Part shown: one piece after another, positions 26,682 to 36,079 of the stretch
Numbering within the stretch: position 1 is the stretch's first letter
Layout of the letters: each line of letters begins with the position of its first letter
Assembly: GCF_038002225.1 (NCBI RefSeq)
Contig: NZ_JBBOCA010000001.1
Coordinates: 4,712,001 to 4,776,000, forward strand
DNA length: 64,000 nt
Source of the DNA: Paenibacillus sp. FSL R7-0204
GTDB lineage: Bacteria > Bacillota > Bacilli > Paenibacillales > Paenibacillaceae
Reading direction: 5' to 3'
Made by a program: the position numbers and the translations under genes
Notes under the pieces: model-generated
Seen by the model: the letters and a program-made list of their open reading frames with translations, nothing else
The model's database searches: none
Told to the model about the DNA's origin: nothing

Positions 26682-27895
26682 GCCTCACCATTCCATTCTA
26701 TATCTTCAGTTAACGCCTCTGTGATCGAGATGCGGTGCCGCCTGGCTGTCTTCCAGGCGGCGTATACGATGCGGAACTGCTCGCGGGCAGGGCGGCGGTC
26801 ATCCTTGCGGCAGACCACATCTGCTGCTCCAAGCAGCGCTTGCCGCCAGTTGCGGAAGCCCCCGGGTCCCGGCTTCAGCCCGCAGCCCAGCATGGGCAGC
26901 GTCAGCATGGCTGTGCGGGCTGAACGCGGGACAATGACTGTTCCGCTCTGCACGAGCAGACCGGGCTTCAGCAGAGCCTCCGTCAGCCCTTCCTCCGGCG
27001 TGAACAGATGAATACCGCTTGTTGCGCGCGGATTGCATTCAATCGGATACAGCATCCCATTCTCCGGTTCGATGAAATCGAATCCGATCTGGCCGCTGAA
27101 GCCGGTTGCTGCGGCGAACCGCTGCACCCACTCCAGAGCCGCAGGATGCTCCAATGGTTCAAAATACACGCTGGCCCCGCTGCGCCCCGTCCTGTACCTG
27201 CTGTCATACGCAGCATGCGCCACAACTGTGCCTTCGTGAATAATACTGTACGTACAAACCGCTCTGCCTTGAATGTACTCCTGGGACACCCAGGGAGCCC
27301 CGGCCGATAGTCCTGCTGGAGGCTCGACTTCACCCGAAACGCGACTATGCGGATTAGTCGAAGGGGAGCTTTTACCCGGAAGAATAACTTTAGAGGCAAA
27401 GCGGGAATAGGCGGGCTTGTAGACCCGCTGCCTCCCCTTCTCGGCTGCCTGCTTTACGGCTCTCCGCCATTCGTCTGCACTGCTGATCAGCAACGTGTCC
27501 GGGATCTTGAAGCCGAGCGAACGGAGCAGGACCATGAACTCCCCTTTATGGTGCAGCCCGGCCAGAATCCTCCGGTCTGATGTAAGTACGCGGCACCCCG
27601 TTAGCTGCTCAAGACCAGCAGAGACATAGAAAATCTCCTCACAGGTCGGAATCAGGCAGTGAATGCCCAGTTCTTCTGTTAACGCAGCCAGCCGCTGGAC
27701 ATATGCCTGCGGCTGATGCCTTGGTGCAGGCACCCGGAAGCTGGCCTCGACAGCAGAGGATACACGGCATAGATGATATTCAGCACTTTCTGCCACGTAT
27801 ACCCGGTGGCCAGCCGCCTTGAACAGCCTTGCCAGTTCCAGGGCCACCGGAGCGCGTCCGCCGGTAATCAGAATACGCCGGGCCTCAGTACTCAA
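26678..27895 (-). CDS. ATP-grasp ligase-like protein
   Basis: A 405-residue ATP-grasp enzyme. An N-terminal Rossmann-like preATP-grasp domain (RILITGGRAPVALELARLF) is followed by the ATP-grasp fold with RVYKPAYSRF (ATP-binding Lys), the metal-binding acids in GQIGFDFIEP and the typical YPIECNPRATSGIHLF. Such enzymes join a carboxylate to an amine or thiol through an acyl phosphate. It begins with TTG 27895, eight bases after GGAGG that lies inside the KAS III gene; the genes overlap by 11 bp. The C-terminal 90 residues (Arg-rich) are not recognised. Confidence 0.85.
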   Translation of the reverse strand: MSTEARRILITGGRAPVALELARLFKAAGHRVYVAESAEYHLCRVSSAVEASFRVPAPRHQPQAYVQRLAALTEELGIHCLIPTCEEIFYVSAGLEQLTGCRVLTSDRRILAGLHHKGEFMVLLRSLGFKIPDTLLISSADEWRRAVKQAAEKGRQRVYKPAYSRFASKVILPGKSSPSTNPHSRVSGEVEPPAGLSAGAPWVSQEYIQGRAVCTYSIIHEGTVVAHAAYDSRYRTGRSGASVYFEPLEHPAALEWVQRFAAATGFSGQIGFDFIEPENGMLYPIECNPRATSGIHLFTPEEGLTEALLKPGLLVQSGTVIVPRSARTAMLTLPMLGCGLKPGPGGFRNWRQALLGAADVVCRKDDRRPAREQFRIVYAAWKTARRHRISITEALTEDIEWNGEA

Positions 27896-28886
27896 TAATC
27901 ATGCCTCCCAGAGACAGCCCTGCCGCTGTGCCGATCAGCATGATCCGGTCTCCGCGCGATATCCGGCCCTGACGGATCGCTTCATGCAGTCCCATCGGGA
28001 TGGATGCTGCAATCGTATTGCCATGGCCTGCGGTATTGTCGAGGAAGCGGTCCTCGGCAATTCCCAGCTTTTTACGCAGGAGACGCATCGCCATTGCACT
28101 GCCCTGATGGGGAATGACCAGCGCGAAGTCATCCATCTTATTGCCTGTGGCGCCCAGCATGTCAGCAATGAAATCCGGAAGCAGCTTGGACGCTTTGCGG
28201 AATATAGCCTGTCCATCCATATGGAACAGATAGGGCAGTGCATCCTCTGTTGTATAATTCTGGGGATGCAACCTGGTCCCACCCCCGGCAATCTCCGAAT
28301 AACGTGCACCGCTGCTGTAGGTTTTGAGCGAAGCATGGAGTATCCGCGAGGAATTGCCGGTCTCTGCAGGTCCGATCACCACCGCCGCTGCTCCGTCTCC
28401 GAACAAGGCTGAGCTCTCCTTATCCTGCCAGTTCAGCCCCACCGAGGCAATCTCAGTGGCCACCAGCAGCACATTCTTATACCTGCCCGCTTCGACCATG
28501 TAGGACATCACATCAAGCCCCACCAGAAAGCTGAGACAAGTCGCATCGATATCAAAAGCCGGAACACCGGAATCCGCCTGCCCCATGGCCTGCTGAATGA
28601 ACACGGCGGTACTCGGCAGCGGCTGCTCCTTGGTTCCGCTCGTACACACCAGACAATCGACCTCACTGAAGCTGAGGCCTGCATCGGCGAGGGCCGCTTC
28701 AGCGGCTCTTGCACCCATGAAAGAGGCGGTTTCATCTATGCCGGCATAATGGCGGGTGCCGACGCCGGTGATTTTGTTCACCCAGCCCGGTGCTGTGCCA
28801 AGGATCTGATCAAGCTCTGCATCACTGACTACACGCTCCGGCAAATATTTGCCTGTTCCTTTTATTTTCACATGTCTAAGCTGCAT
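27885..28886 (-). CDS. Beta-ketoacyl synthase III family condensing enzyme (FabH/OleA-like)
   Basis: A 333-residue thiolase-fold enzyme with the Cys-His-Asn triad: Cys117 in DATCLSF, His260 in VIPHQGS and Asn290 in GHGNTIAASIP. The Cys context differs from housekeeping FabH (usually AACSGF), which points to a specialised synthase. It condenses an acyl thioester by decarboxylative or non-decarboxylative Claisen chemistry. AGGAG lies seven bases before ATG 28886, and TATAAT (28931-28926) about 40 bp upstream on the minus strand can be its -10 box. First gene of the operon. Confidence 0.9.
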   Translation of the reverse strand: MQLRHVKIKGTGKYLPERVVSDAELDQILGTAPGWVNKITGVGTRHYAGIDETASFMGARAAEAALADAGLSFSEVDCLVCTSGTKEQPLPSTAVFIQQAMGQADSGVPAFDIDATCLSFLVGLDVMSYMVEAGRYKNVLLVATEIASVGLNWQDKESSALFGDGAAAVVIGPAETGNSSRILHASLKTYSSGARYSEIAGGGTRLHPQNYTTEDALPYLFHMDGQAIFRKASKLLPDFIADMLGATGNKMDDFALVIPHQGSAMAMRLLRKKLGIAEDRFLDNTAGHGNTIAASIPMGLHEAIRQGRISRGDRIMLIGTAAGLSLGGMIIEY

Positions 28887-29035
28887 AAGGCATCTCCTAT
28901 TCCTGTGAGTACCAAGATGTCGAACATTATATAATATTGTAAACTACAGATACATTCTACTAGATTTTCCGGCTGAGTCATATACAAAAAAGAAGATAAA
29001 ATTCCCATTCCACGAACTAACGTTCCTAAAAATGC

Positions 29036-29065
29036 TTGACTATACGGGTTCACCGGGGTTATAGT
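29036..29065 (+). promoter_or_regulatory. Sigma-A promoter of the coiled-coil protein gene
   Basis: TTGACT (29036-29041), an 18-bp spacer and TATAGT (29060-29065). The transcript would begin near 29072, leaving a leader of about 125 nt before the start codon at 29196. Confidence 0.7.
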
Positions 29066-29094
29066 AAATGCACAATAGCACACGTTAAGCGGGA

Positions 29095-29150
29095 GAAGCA
29101 CCTCGCAGGACAGGCAGTTCATGCCTTTCTTGGAGGTGCTTCTTTGTGTC
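29095..29150 (+). other. Leader hairpin, attenuator-like or small RNA end
   Basis: GAAGCACCTC (29095-29104) pairs perfectly with GAGGTGCTTC (29133-29142), followed by TTTGTGTC. A smaller AGGCAGTTCATGCCT hairpin sits in the loop. It lies 20 nt into the predicted transcript and upstream of a direct repeat CTATTGG-N3-CTATTGG (29149-29165). It could end a short RNA or control read-through into the gene at 29196. The remaining sequence between 28887 and 29036 holds only the back-to-back promoters. Confidence 0.5.
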
Positions 29151-29195
29151 TATTGGTGCCTATTGGCAAATTAACAATCAGAGGAGCTGAACGCA

Positions 29196-30020
29196 ATGTT
29201 TAAATTCATGGGTTTGACGAATTGGAGAGGTATGGGAGTTGTTACACCTTTCTCGGGAAGAGCTGTAAGAAGGCTGTTTGTGCTGGTGATACTGCTGTCA
29301 CTTTGTACATATCCTTTGTCCGGTGTCTCTGCCGATTCCGGGTGGGATGCTGCGCTGGACGAGATTCATAATCTGTATACAGACTATACGGGTCTTCAGG
29401 CATCGCTGAAGTCTGACCTCCAGCGGAATCAGGAATTGCGCAAACAGAATAACGCCGCACTTGCCGCAGTGAACAAGCAGCTTCAAGCCACTAATGCTGC
29501 CCATCTCGCCAAGCTTAAGGCTGCCTCGGAAGCGGTGCAGAAGAAGCATGCTCCGCTCCTGGACCAGTATACTGCTCTCAGCAAACAGATCACCGCTGCC
29601 CGCAAGGTAAGCAATCTGAAGAGTGCCACTGTGCTTGAGTTGAAGCGCAATAAGCTTAAGGCTGCCGCTGCCGCAGCACGGGCTGAAGTGAAGAAGGCCA
29701 CCTCAGCCTTGGCAGAAGCCAAAGCGTTAACTGCCGCGAAGAACAAGCCGGCTAAGGACGCCCTTGCCCCCGTCACCCTGCTCAAGAAGCAGATTGCCGC
29801 CCAGAACAAGCTATTCTCAGCCGCACAATCAGAGAGAACCGAGGCCGACAAGCGTTACAAAGCCGCTGTCCAGGCGGGGGACGCCACCCAGGCTGCCGCT
29901 GCAATGAAGCTGTCATATAACCGGATGAAGGAGATCCGTACTATGGCCGGACAATTGTACAACTGGGAGCAACAGATCAGCACGGCACTCCGTGCCGCAG
30001 AGCTTAGGCTGCCGAAGTAG
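29196..30020 (+). CDS. Secreted Ala/Lys-rich coiled-coil protein
   Basis: A 274-residue protein with a long basic N-terminus, a hydrophobic segment (about 30-43) and a probable signal peptidase site near VSADSG. The rest is almost entirely helical coiled coil, very rich in Ala, Lys, Gln and Glu, with no cysteine and no recognised domain. GAGGAG precedes ATG 29196. A 125-nt leader with a strong hairpin lies in front. It faces away from the KAS III operon and is followed by a convergent gene 24 bp later. Function unknown; a surface or spacer role is possible. Confidence 0.75.
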   Translation: MFKFMGLTNWRGMGVVTPFSGRAVRRLFVLVILLSLCTYPLSGVSADSGWDAALDEIHNLYTDYTGLQASLKSDLQRNQELRKQNNAALAAVNKQLQATNAAHLAKLKAASEAVQKKHAPLLDQYTALSKQITAARKVSNLKSATVLELKRNKLKAAAAAARAEVKKATSALAEAKALTAAKNKPAKDALAPVTLLKKQIAAQNKLFSAAQSERTEADKRYKAAVQAGDATQAAAAMKLSYNRMKEIRTMAGQLYNWEQQISTALRAAELRLPK

Positions 30021-30043
30021 CCGAAGCAGCATATTCGTGAGGG

Positions 30044-30835
30044 TCAGAGCAGCTTCACCAGCCAGGTGATAATGAAGGCTCCCGGTACCAGCAGGGCTTG
30101 GCCCAGCAGAGATCCCAGGAAGCGCGAGCCCATCAAGAGTACATAGATCTTCCCGAGCTGGTCACGGTATTCCACATTCTCCGTTGCCTTATGGGTGATG
30201 ATTCCCAGCTGCGGATCGATGAACACCGTCAGCAGTATCGTTGCTATCCCGTTAATCAGTCCGGATGCCTGGGAAGCAGTGGTGCTGAATTCCGGCAGCA
30301 GCTTGGCCGCATACATCGAGGATAATACGCCAACCGTGTAGAAGGCCGTCACGAAGACATTCATCACGATAAAGCGCTTGGGAATTCCAAGATAACGGAA
30401 GCTGCTCAGCCTGACCTTCGGTCTGCGGATATATTTGCGCGTATTCTTGAGCTGGCTGACCGTTACACTCGTCAGAAGCTTAGGGATGGAGCCTTCGATC
30501 TCAAGCTTGGAAATCACTCTTGCGAATAGTCCTACGAAGGTCGGGAACAAGGCGATAGCGATCAATGTCCCCAGTGAAGAGGCCAGCATAATAATCCGCA
30601 GATAGTTGAGCAGCGGGAAGCTGTCGTCAGCTTTGGCATAATCTACGAACTTCGCCGTTAAGGGACCTTGTACCATATTTGCGGTTCTGGAGACCAGCAC
30701 GATAATTCCAGTCAGGGATAAAGCGATGGCGATCTTGTTCAGCTTCACTCCGGCAAACCGCACCGAATACGACAAGGTCTCCGCCGTATGAATAATCAGT
30801 GTCAACAGACATACCACTAATAAGCTGTTCGTCAT
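30044..30835 (-). CDS. amj: Lipid II flippase Amj family protein
   Basis: A 263-residue polytopic membrane protein with about six hydrophobic helices (for example IIVLVSRTANM region, LIAIALFPTFVGLFAR, SGLINGIATILLTVF). I recognise the DUF2837/Amj family by TAETLSYSVRFAGV, ISKLEIEGSIP and IDPQLGIITHK. Amj is the alternative lipid II flippase of Bacillus subtilis that can replace MurJ. ATG 30835 lacks a close ribosome site (GGAG is 15 bases away). It seems to be transcribed alone. Confidence 0.85.
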   Translation of the reverse strand: MTNSLLVVCLLTLIIHTAETLSYSVRFAGVKLNKIAIALSLTGIIVLVSRTANMVQGPLTAKFVDYAKADDSFPLLNYLRIIMLASSLGTLIAIALFPTFVGLFARVISKLEIEGSIPKLLTSVTVSQLKNTRKYIRRPKVRLSSFRYLGIPKRFIVMNVFVTAFYTVGVLSSMYAAKLLPEFSTTASQASGLINGIATILLTVFIDPQLGIITHKATENVEYRDQLGKIYVLLMGSRFLGSLLGQALLVPGAFIITWLVKLL

Positions 30836-30955
30836 TTACGGTTACTCATCTCCATATTAAGCAGCATTCGGCAGATGACCGGCATGCTTGTTCCAGATTA
30901 TTACAGACCGGATCGCCTCACTTAATATATATTCTTCTTCCTATATAATCCAGAA

Positions 30956-31345
30956 TCAATTTTGTAAGATTTGGTCCACCGTCCAGCAGAACAGAATTCC
31001 GGCTGTATACCGGACCAGATCCATCCAGAGAAAGCCGTGGCCGAGAATCAAGCTGCCAAGGGTTGTAGCACGAACATGCAGAATCCACTCTGCCTGATAG
31101 AGCTGGCTGAACTCAATTCCGAAGCTGAAGCACAGGCTAAGGACCAGCGACATCCATAGCGGATGCCGGATCAGCAGCACACGGGAAGCAAGGTAGATCA
31201 TCCCTGCCCAGATTGCATCCCCAAAGTGTTCGCTGACAAAGTGCGGCAGCGAGTTCCCGTATGCCCTGGTCCCAAGACCCAGCAAGACGGACAGGAGTAC
31301 TGCGCCGCAGTAGATCATTCTGGATTGTAAATTCAAAATCCGCAA
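30956..31345 (-). CDS. DUF2809 family membrane protein
   Basis: A 129-residue protein with four hydrophobic segments and the conserved SFGIEFSQLYQAEWI, LGHGFLWMDLVRYTAG pattern of DUF2809. Function is unknown. It starts with TTG 31345, nine bases after AAGGAG. It lies between Amj and a NUDIX gene on the same strand with gaps of 120 and 34 bp. Confidence 0.82.
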   Translation of the reverse strand: MRILNLQSRMIYCGAVLLSVLLGLGTRAYGNSLPHFVSEHFGDAIWAGMIYLASRVLLIRHPLWMSLVLSLCFSFGIEFSQLYQAEWILHVRATTLGSLILGHGFLWMDLVRYTAGILFCWTVDQILQN

Positions 31346-31379
31346 TCGTAACTACTCCTTCATTAATTAAATACATTCT

Positions 31380-31856
31380 TCATTCCCATATAACCTTGCG
31401 CGATGCAGCACCATCCCGCACGAACAGCTTCGGAGGATAAGGGATTGTCAGCCCCGGCAGTTCATCTTCCTTGAAGAATCTCAGCTCCTCCGCTTCTCCG
31501 TCCAGGCTCCTGAGCTGACCTTTAACAATGACACATTCAAATACAATAACCGTGTACTCTACCTGATCTCCATTACTATATTCATATCTGAATTTCTCAC
31601 CGCCGAAGACGCCGATAATCTGTTCAGGCGTAACCATTAAGCCGCTCTCTTCGAACACCTCTCTGCGCAGCGCCCTGGACGGGGTCTCTCCAGGTTCAAC
31701 CGCTCCGGCAGGCAGACCCCATAAGGTCTCATCCTTTTTGCGGATCAGCAGAATCCGATCCTGTTCATCCCTTACTACAGCTGCTACGGACGGCATCATT
31801 AACAGCCCGTTGCCCGCCTTGCCCCGTAGTTCCCGGTAATACTCAGACATTGACAT
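31380..31856 (-). CDS. NUDIX hydrolase
   Basis: A 158-residue NUDIX protein with the complete box G-x5-E-x7-REVFEESG, preceded by LWGLPAGAVEPGE. It hydrolyses a nucleoside diphosphate linked to another moiety; the substrate is not evident. AGGAGG precedes ATG 31856. It is followed by the DUF2809 gene after 34 bp and could be co-transcribed. Confidence 0.9.
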   Translation of the reverse strand: MSMSEYYRELRGKAGNGLLMMPSVAAVVRDEQDRILLIRKKDETLWGLPAGAVEPGETPSRALRREVFEESGLMVTPEQIIGVFGGEKFRYEYSNGDQVEYTVIVFECVIVKGQLRSLDGEAEELRFFKEDELPGLTIPYPPKLFVRDGAASRKVIWE

Positions 31857-31911
31857 GAAGCTTCCTCCTGACTTGAATTCAATTAGTCCCTATATCCTTC
31901 TTAATTCCAGC

Positions 31912-32175
31912 CTATAGCTCATCCTTGCGGAAAGAAACCGGATGAACCACGAAATCATTCGGCTGATTCTCACAATCCGTCAGCTTAAATCTATGTATCA
32001 TTTCTGTAATTCTGTCCAAATCCAGCTGATCAAAATGCGTAATCAAGTCCTGCTGGTCCCTGACCAAAGGGACTGGTTTGTTGACTTCCCGTATCAGCAA
32101 TAGTGAGAGTACTGCAATAAGTAGCGTTTCAAGAATAATAATACCCCGGCTGTATTTGCTGAAAAAGTTGTTCAT
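31912..32175 (-). CDS. Small single-pass membrane protein, unknown
   Basis: An 87-residue protein with one transmembrane segment (GIIILETLLIAVLSLLLI) near the N-terminus and a short acidic outer or cytosolic tail containing DQLDLDRITEMIHRF. GGGAGG precedes ATG 32175, so it is a real gene. It shows no recognised domain; it lies 55 bp upstream of the NUDIX gene. Confidence 0.7.
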   Translation of the reverse strand: MNNFFSKYSRGIIILETLLIAVLSLLLIREVNKPVPLVRDQQDLITHFDQLDLDRITEMIHRFKLTDCENQPNDFVVHPVSFRKDEL

Positions 32176-32310
32176 GTGCCCTCCCGCTCCACGGTTAATG
32201 AATAAACCGGGTTAGCACTATATTTGACATGGTTGTATGATATTCCTTGTCTGACGCACAATTGTGATGCAAGTGAATAAAAACTGTTACGAAACAAAAA
32301 GCCATGCAAC

Positions 32311-32352
32311 CCAAAAATACCTCCAGACATACGCCGGAGATATCTTTGGTTT
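32311..32352. terminator. Terminator hairpin, probably bidirectional
   Basis: CCAAAAATACCTCC pairs with GGAGATATCTTTGG and is followed by eight T on the plus strand. On the minus strand the arm ends in TTTTTGG. It lies just downstream of the permease-like gene at 32390, but the stronger T-tract faces the plus strand. Confidence 0.6.
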
Positions 32353-32389
32353 TTTTTGTTTTTTTGTATTCACGTTCGTCACTAATTCC

Positions 32390-32977
32390 TTAGCCTTCGC
32401 CAAGCTCCGGTGGCTCCAACAAATGATCCAGCAGTTGCAGCCCGCGGCGGCGGGTGCGGAAGGTCCACAGCAGATCCACTGTGAATACTAGCAGGGCGAT
32501 GGGCAGTATAGGCATCCATACCCGCTCCATCTGCAGATACAGGAAGTGTACGAGCGGTTGCAAGCCGAAGATACAAGCCACTGACAGTCCCCACCAATAC
32601 AGCGAGAATTTCAGGCAGATATGCCCTTGCAGCTGAAACGGCATCCCTGAATAATCCCACCATTGTCTACGAAAGATCCCCTTAAGCAGCCAGCCGCTGA
32701 CAAACTCAACCGTAGAAGGGACAATCAGCGCAAGCAGCAGGAATAATGGAAAGGGAAGCCTAATTTCATGTGCCGCCAGCAGCAGCAGCGGTGCGAAGCC
32801 ATACATGGGCTTAAATGGCCCTTTGAGGAAGCCTTCTTTCCGAAAGGTCCCCGTGCTGTAGAGGTTATAGCTGCCTTCAAGGATCCACCCCAGAAACGAG
32901 TATACAGTGAAATAGAACAGATAGGGACTTGCCGCAGCCACTACACTGTAACTATGCTGTAAAAGTAACGGTGTCAT
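32390..32977 (-). CDS. Putative ABC transporter permease, PF06541 type
   Basis: A 195-residue protein with about five transmembrane segments. The pattern FLGWILEGSYNLYSTG, GFLKGPFKPMYGFAPL and EFVSGWLLKGIFRRQWWDYS is typical of the CmpB/PF06541 proteins, annotated as putative ABC-type IV permeases but without proven transport. No ATPase is adjacent. ATG 32977 follows GGGA at nine bases; an upstream TTG at 33004 is the alternative. Confidence 0.8.
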   Translation of the reverse strand: MTPLLLQHSYSVVAAASPYLFYFTVYSFLGWILEGSYNLYSTGTFRKEGFLKGPFKPMYGFAPLLLLAAHEIRLPFPLFLLLALIVPSTVEFVSGWLLKGIFRRQWWDYSGMPFQLQGHICLKFSLYWWGLSVACIFGLQPLVHFLYLQMERVWMPILPIALLVFTVDLLWTFRTRRRGLQLLDHLLEPPELGEG

Positions 32978-33107
32978 CGTAGTTATTCCCGCCTCCGGTC
33001 CCAACTATTTTCCAATTGGAGCTAGTATGTCTCCAAGAACGGGACATTATGACGGGAATATCTGGCGGATCTGCGCATGGCTGACCCTGTTGATTCCTAT
33101 GCCAGAA

Positions 33108-33139
33108 AGAAAAAAAGACTGCTCCGTGAGGAACAGTCT
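33108..33139 (-). terminator. Terminator of the 57-residue protein gene
   Basis: On the minus strand AGACTGTTCC pairs with GGAGCAGTCT around TCAC, followed by seven T. Confidence 0.85.
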
Positions 33140-33179
33140 GCTACGTGCATTTGTCTTATACCCTATTGCCCTATTTACC

Positions 33180-33353
33180 TTAATTCTTAGGCAGCGGGTC
33201 AGGATGGGCCGTTTCGGCCGGTTTGGCTTCCCAATCATCGGCTTCCGGTTCAATATCCACACCATTCTCCATCTTTTTGCGTTCTGCGAGTGAATCCCCG
33301 TCTTTATTCTCCTTGTTGCGGATGTCTGCTTCATTATGGGATTGATCCGACAT
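33180..33353 (-). CDS. Small acidic hydrophilic protein (57 residues)
   Basis: A short gene read directly from the sequence. ATG 33353 has a perfect AAGGAGG seven bases upstream; the frame begins MSDQSHNEADIRNKENKDG and ends at a TAA at 33182-33180, followed by a strong terminator. The product is very acidic and hydrophilic, rich in Asp, Glu, Asn and Lys, with a single Trp, and is probably disordered. This composition recalls small stress or spore proteins, but no family was recognised. A 95-codon frame in the same strand but other register is a shadow of it. Confidence 0.75.
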   Translation of the reverse strand: MSDQSHNEADIRNKENKDGDSLAERKKMENGVDIEPEADDWEAKPAETAHPDPLPKN

Positions 33354-33497
33354 GTGAATTCCTCCTTGTATGCAAGTTGTACGCGATTTGGATTACTTAG
33401 TTATAGTTACCCGCGGACCCCTTTTGCAAACATCCCATCTGAACAAAGCTATTTATTCCTTGTCTTTTCCACTTGCCATTCGGCGGACAGGTCCCGC

Positions 33498-34400
33498 TTA
33501 CTCATAATACACACGAAATACAATGTCCTGCTCATAATTCCCGAAGCCGCGCCCGAATAACGTTAAGCCGCCCCGCCTTCGGGTGGTGTCTTCTGCCGTG
33601 AACCTGAAGCTCCACTGATCCTGCTGCCAGCCCACCTGATTAATGGTCACTGCCGATATCTGCTGGCCGTCTATATAAGATCCCCCTGCATTAATTCTGA
33701 GCACCTTCAGCAGCCCGTACTGGTTCACATCCGATTTCCACCAGGCGGGGGTCAGCCGGCCTCTCATTACGCCAAAGTCACCGGGACTGGTCCATTTGCC
33801 AAGCGAAATGCCATTCATCATAAAAGAAATATCCGAAGGCCACTTCTCGTTCACACTCGGCGCCTCCGAGCCGATCTCCATTGAAATCTCAATCTCCTGC
33901 ACCGTCTGATCCATGAACAGATAATTTGGAACCTTATATTCCGCGTATCCTTTGGCGAACCAGAGAATGCCGGCATCCACCCGCTGCGGGTCCAGGAAAT
34001 AACGCGGGTCGTCATAATACCCGATCAGCTTCTCGGTGGTGGCAATGCCGCAGGTCGGTGAAGCTTCCAGATCGGTGTAATGCCCGACAGGGACAGAGAC
34101 CTCGACCACCTTGCGGGCAATTCCTTTGGCCCCGGATAATTTAATCTGCAAGAAATTCGCGGAAAGTGAGCAAAATTTATAAGTCCCCCCGTCGATCCGC
34201 TTCATCTGGGAGCTGACGATGCCGGCCTTCTGCAGCTTCGCTACATGCGAGCTGACAATGGCGCTGCTGAGATACAGCCTGCCTGCAATCTCCTTGATAT
34301 GCATCTCCTCGTTGCTAAGCAGATCGATAATCCGCAGCCGCACTTCGCTGGCAAGTGCTTCATAGACCTTCAGCGATTCGGAATCTGTGGTTAAATACAT
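33498..34400 (-). CDS. ArsR-type transcriptional regulator with large C-terminal domain
   Basis: A 300-residue protein. Residues about 8-75 form an ArsR winged helix (SEVRLRIIDLLSNEEMHIKEIAGRL, SSAIVSSHVAKLQKAGIV). The remaining 220 residues are a beta-rich domain with many aromatic residues (DISFMMNGISLGKWTSPGDFG, TPAWWKSDVNQYG) that looks like a ligand-binding, perhaps carbohydrate-binding module. GGAGGG lies eight bases before ATG 34400. It is divergent from the arabinofuranosidase gene, which makes that gene its likely target. Confidence 0.83.
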   Translation of the reverse strand: MYLTTDSESLKVYEALASEVRLRIIDLLSNEEMHIKEIAGRLYLSSAIVSSHVAKLQKAGIVSSQMKRIDGGTYKFCSLSANFLQIKLSGAKGIARKVVEVSVPVGHYTDLEASPTCGIATTEKLIGYYDDPRYFLDPQRVDAGILWFAKGYAEYKVPNYLFMDQTVQEIEISMEIGSEAPSVNEKWPSDISFMMNGISLGKWTSPGDFGVMRGRLTPAWWKSDVNQYGLLKVLRINAGGSYIDGQQISAVTINQVGWQQDQWSFRFTAEDTTRRRGGLTLFGRGFGNYEQDIVFRVYYE

Positions 34401-34424
34401 CGGCGTGGCCCTCCGCGCTCTTTG

Positions 34425-34520
34425 AATTAGTTATTATATTAATCCTAAAATTAGTTATTGCTTAGTATACCCCGTAATTCGTATCATGTAATCATAAACG
34501 GGCTTGAACGATTAGCTATT
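34425..34520. promoter_or_regulatory. Three ATTAGYTATT repeats in the ArsR/abfA intergenic region
   Basis: AATTAGTTATT occurs at 34425-34435 and 34449-34459 (24 bp apart), and ATTAGCTATT at 34511-34520. A minus-strand -10 TATAAT (34438-34433) overlaps the first copy. These are candidate operators for the ArsR-type regulator, able to control both divergent genes. Confidence 0.5.
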
Positions 34521-34527
34521 TCATTAA

Positions 34528-36060
<1,533 letters not shown>

Positions 36061-36079
36061 TTACTTAAGGCATGCAAGC

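Noticed and set aside
33047..33334. 95-codon minus-strand frame, basic and Arg/Lys-rich
   Set aside because: It overlaps, in another register, the 57-residue gene that has the ribosome site and it runs through that gene's terminator.
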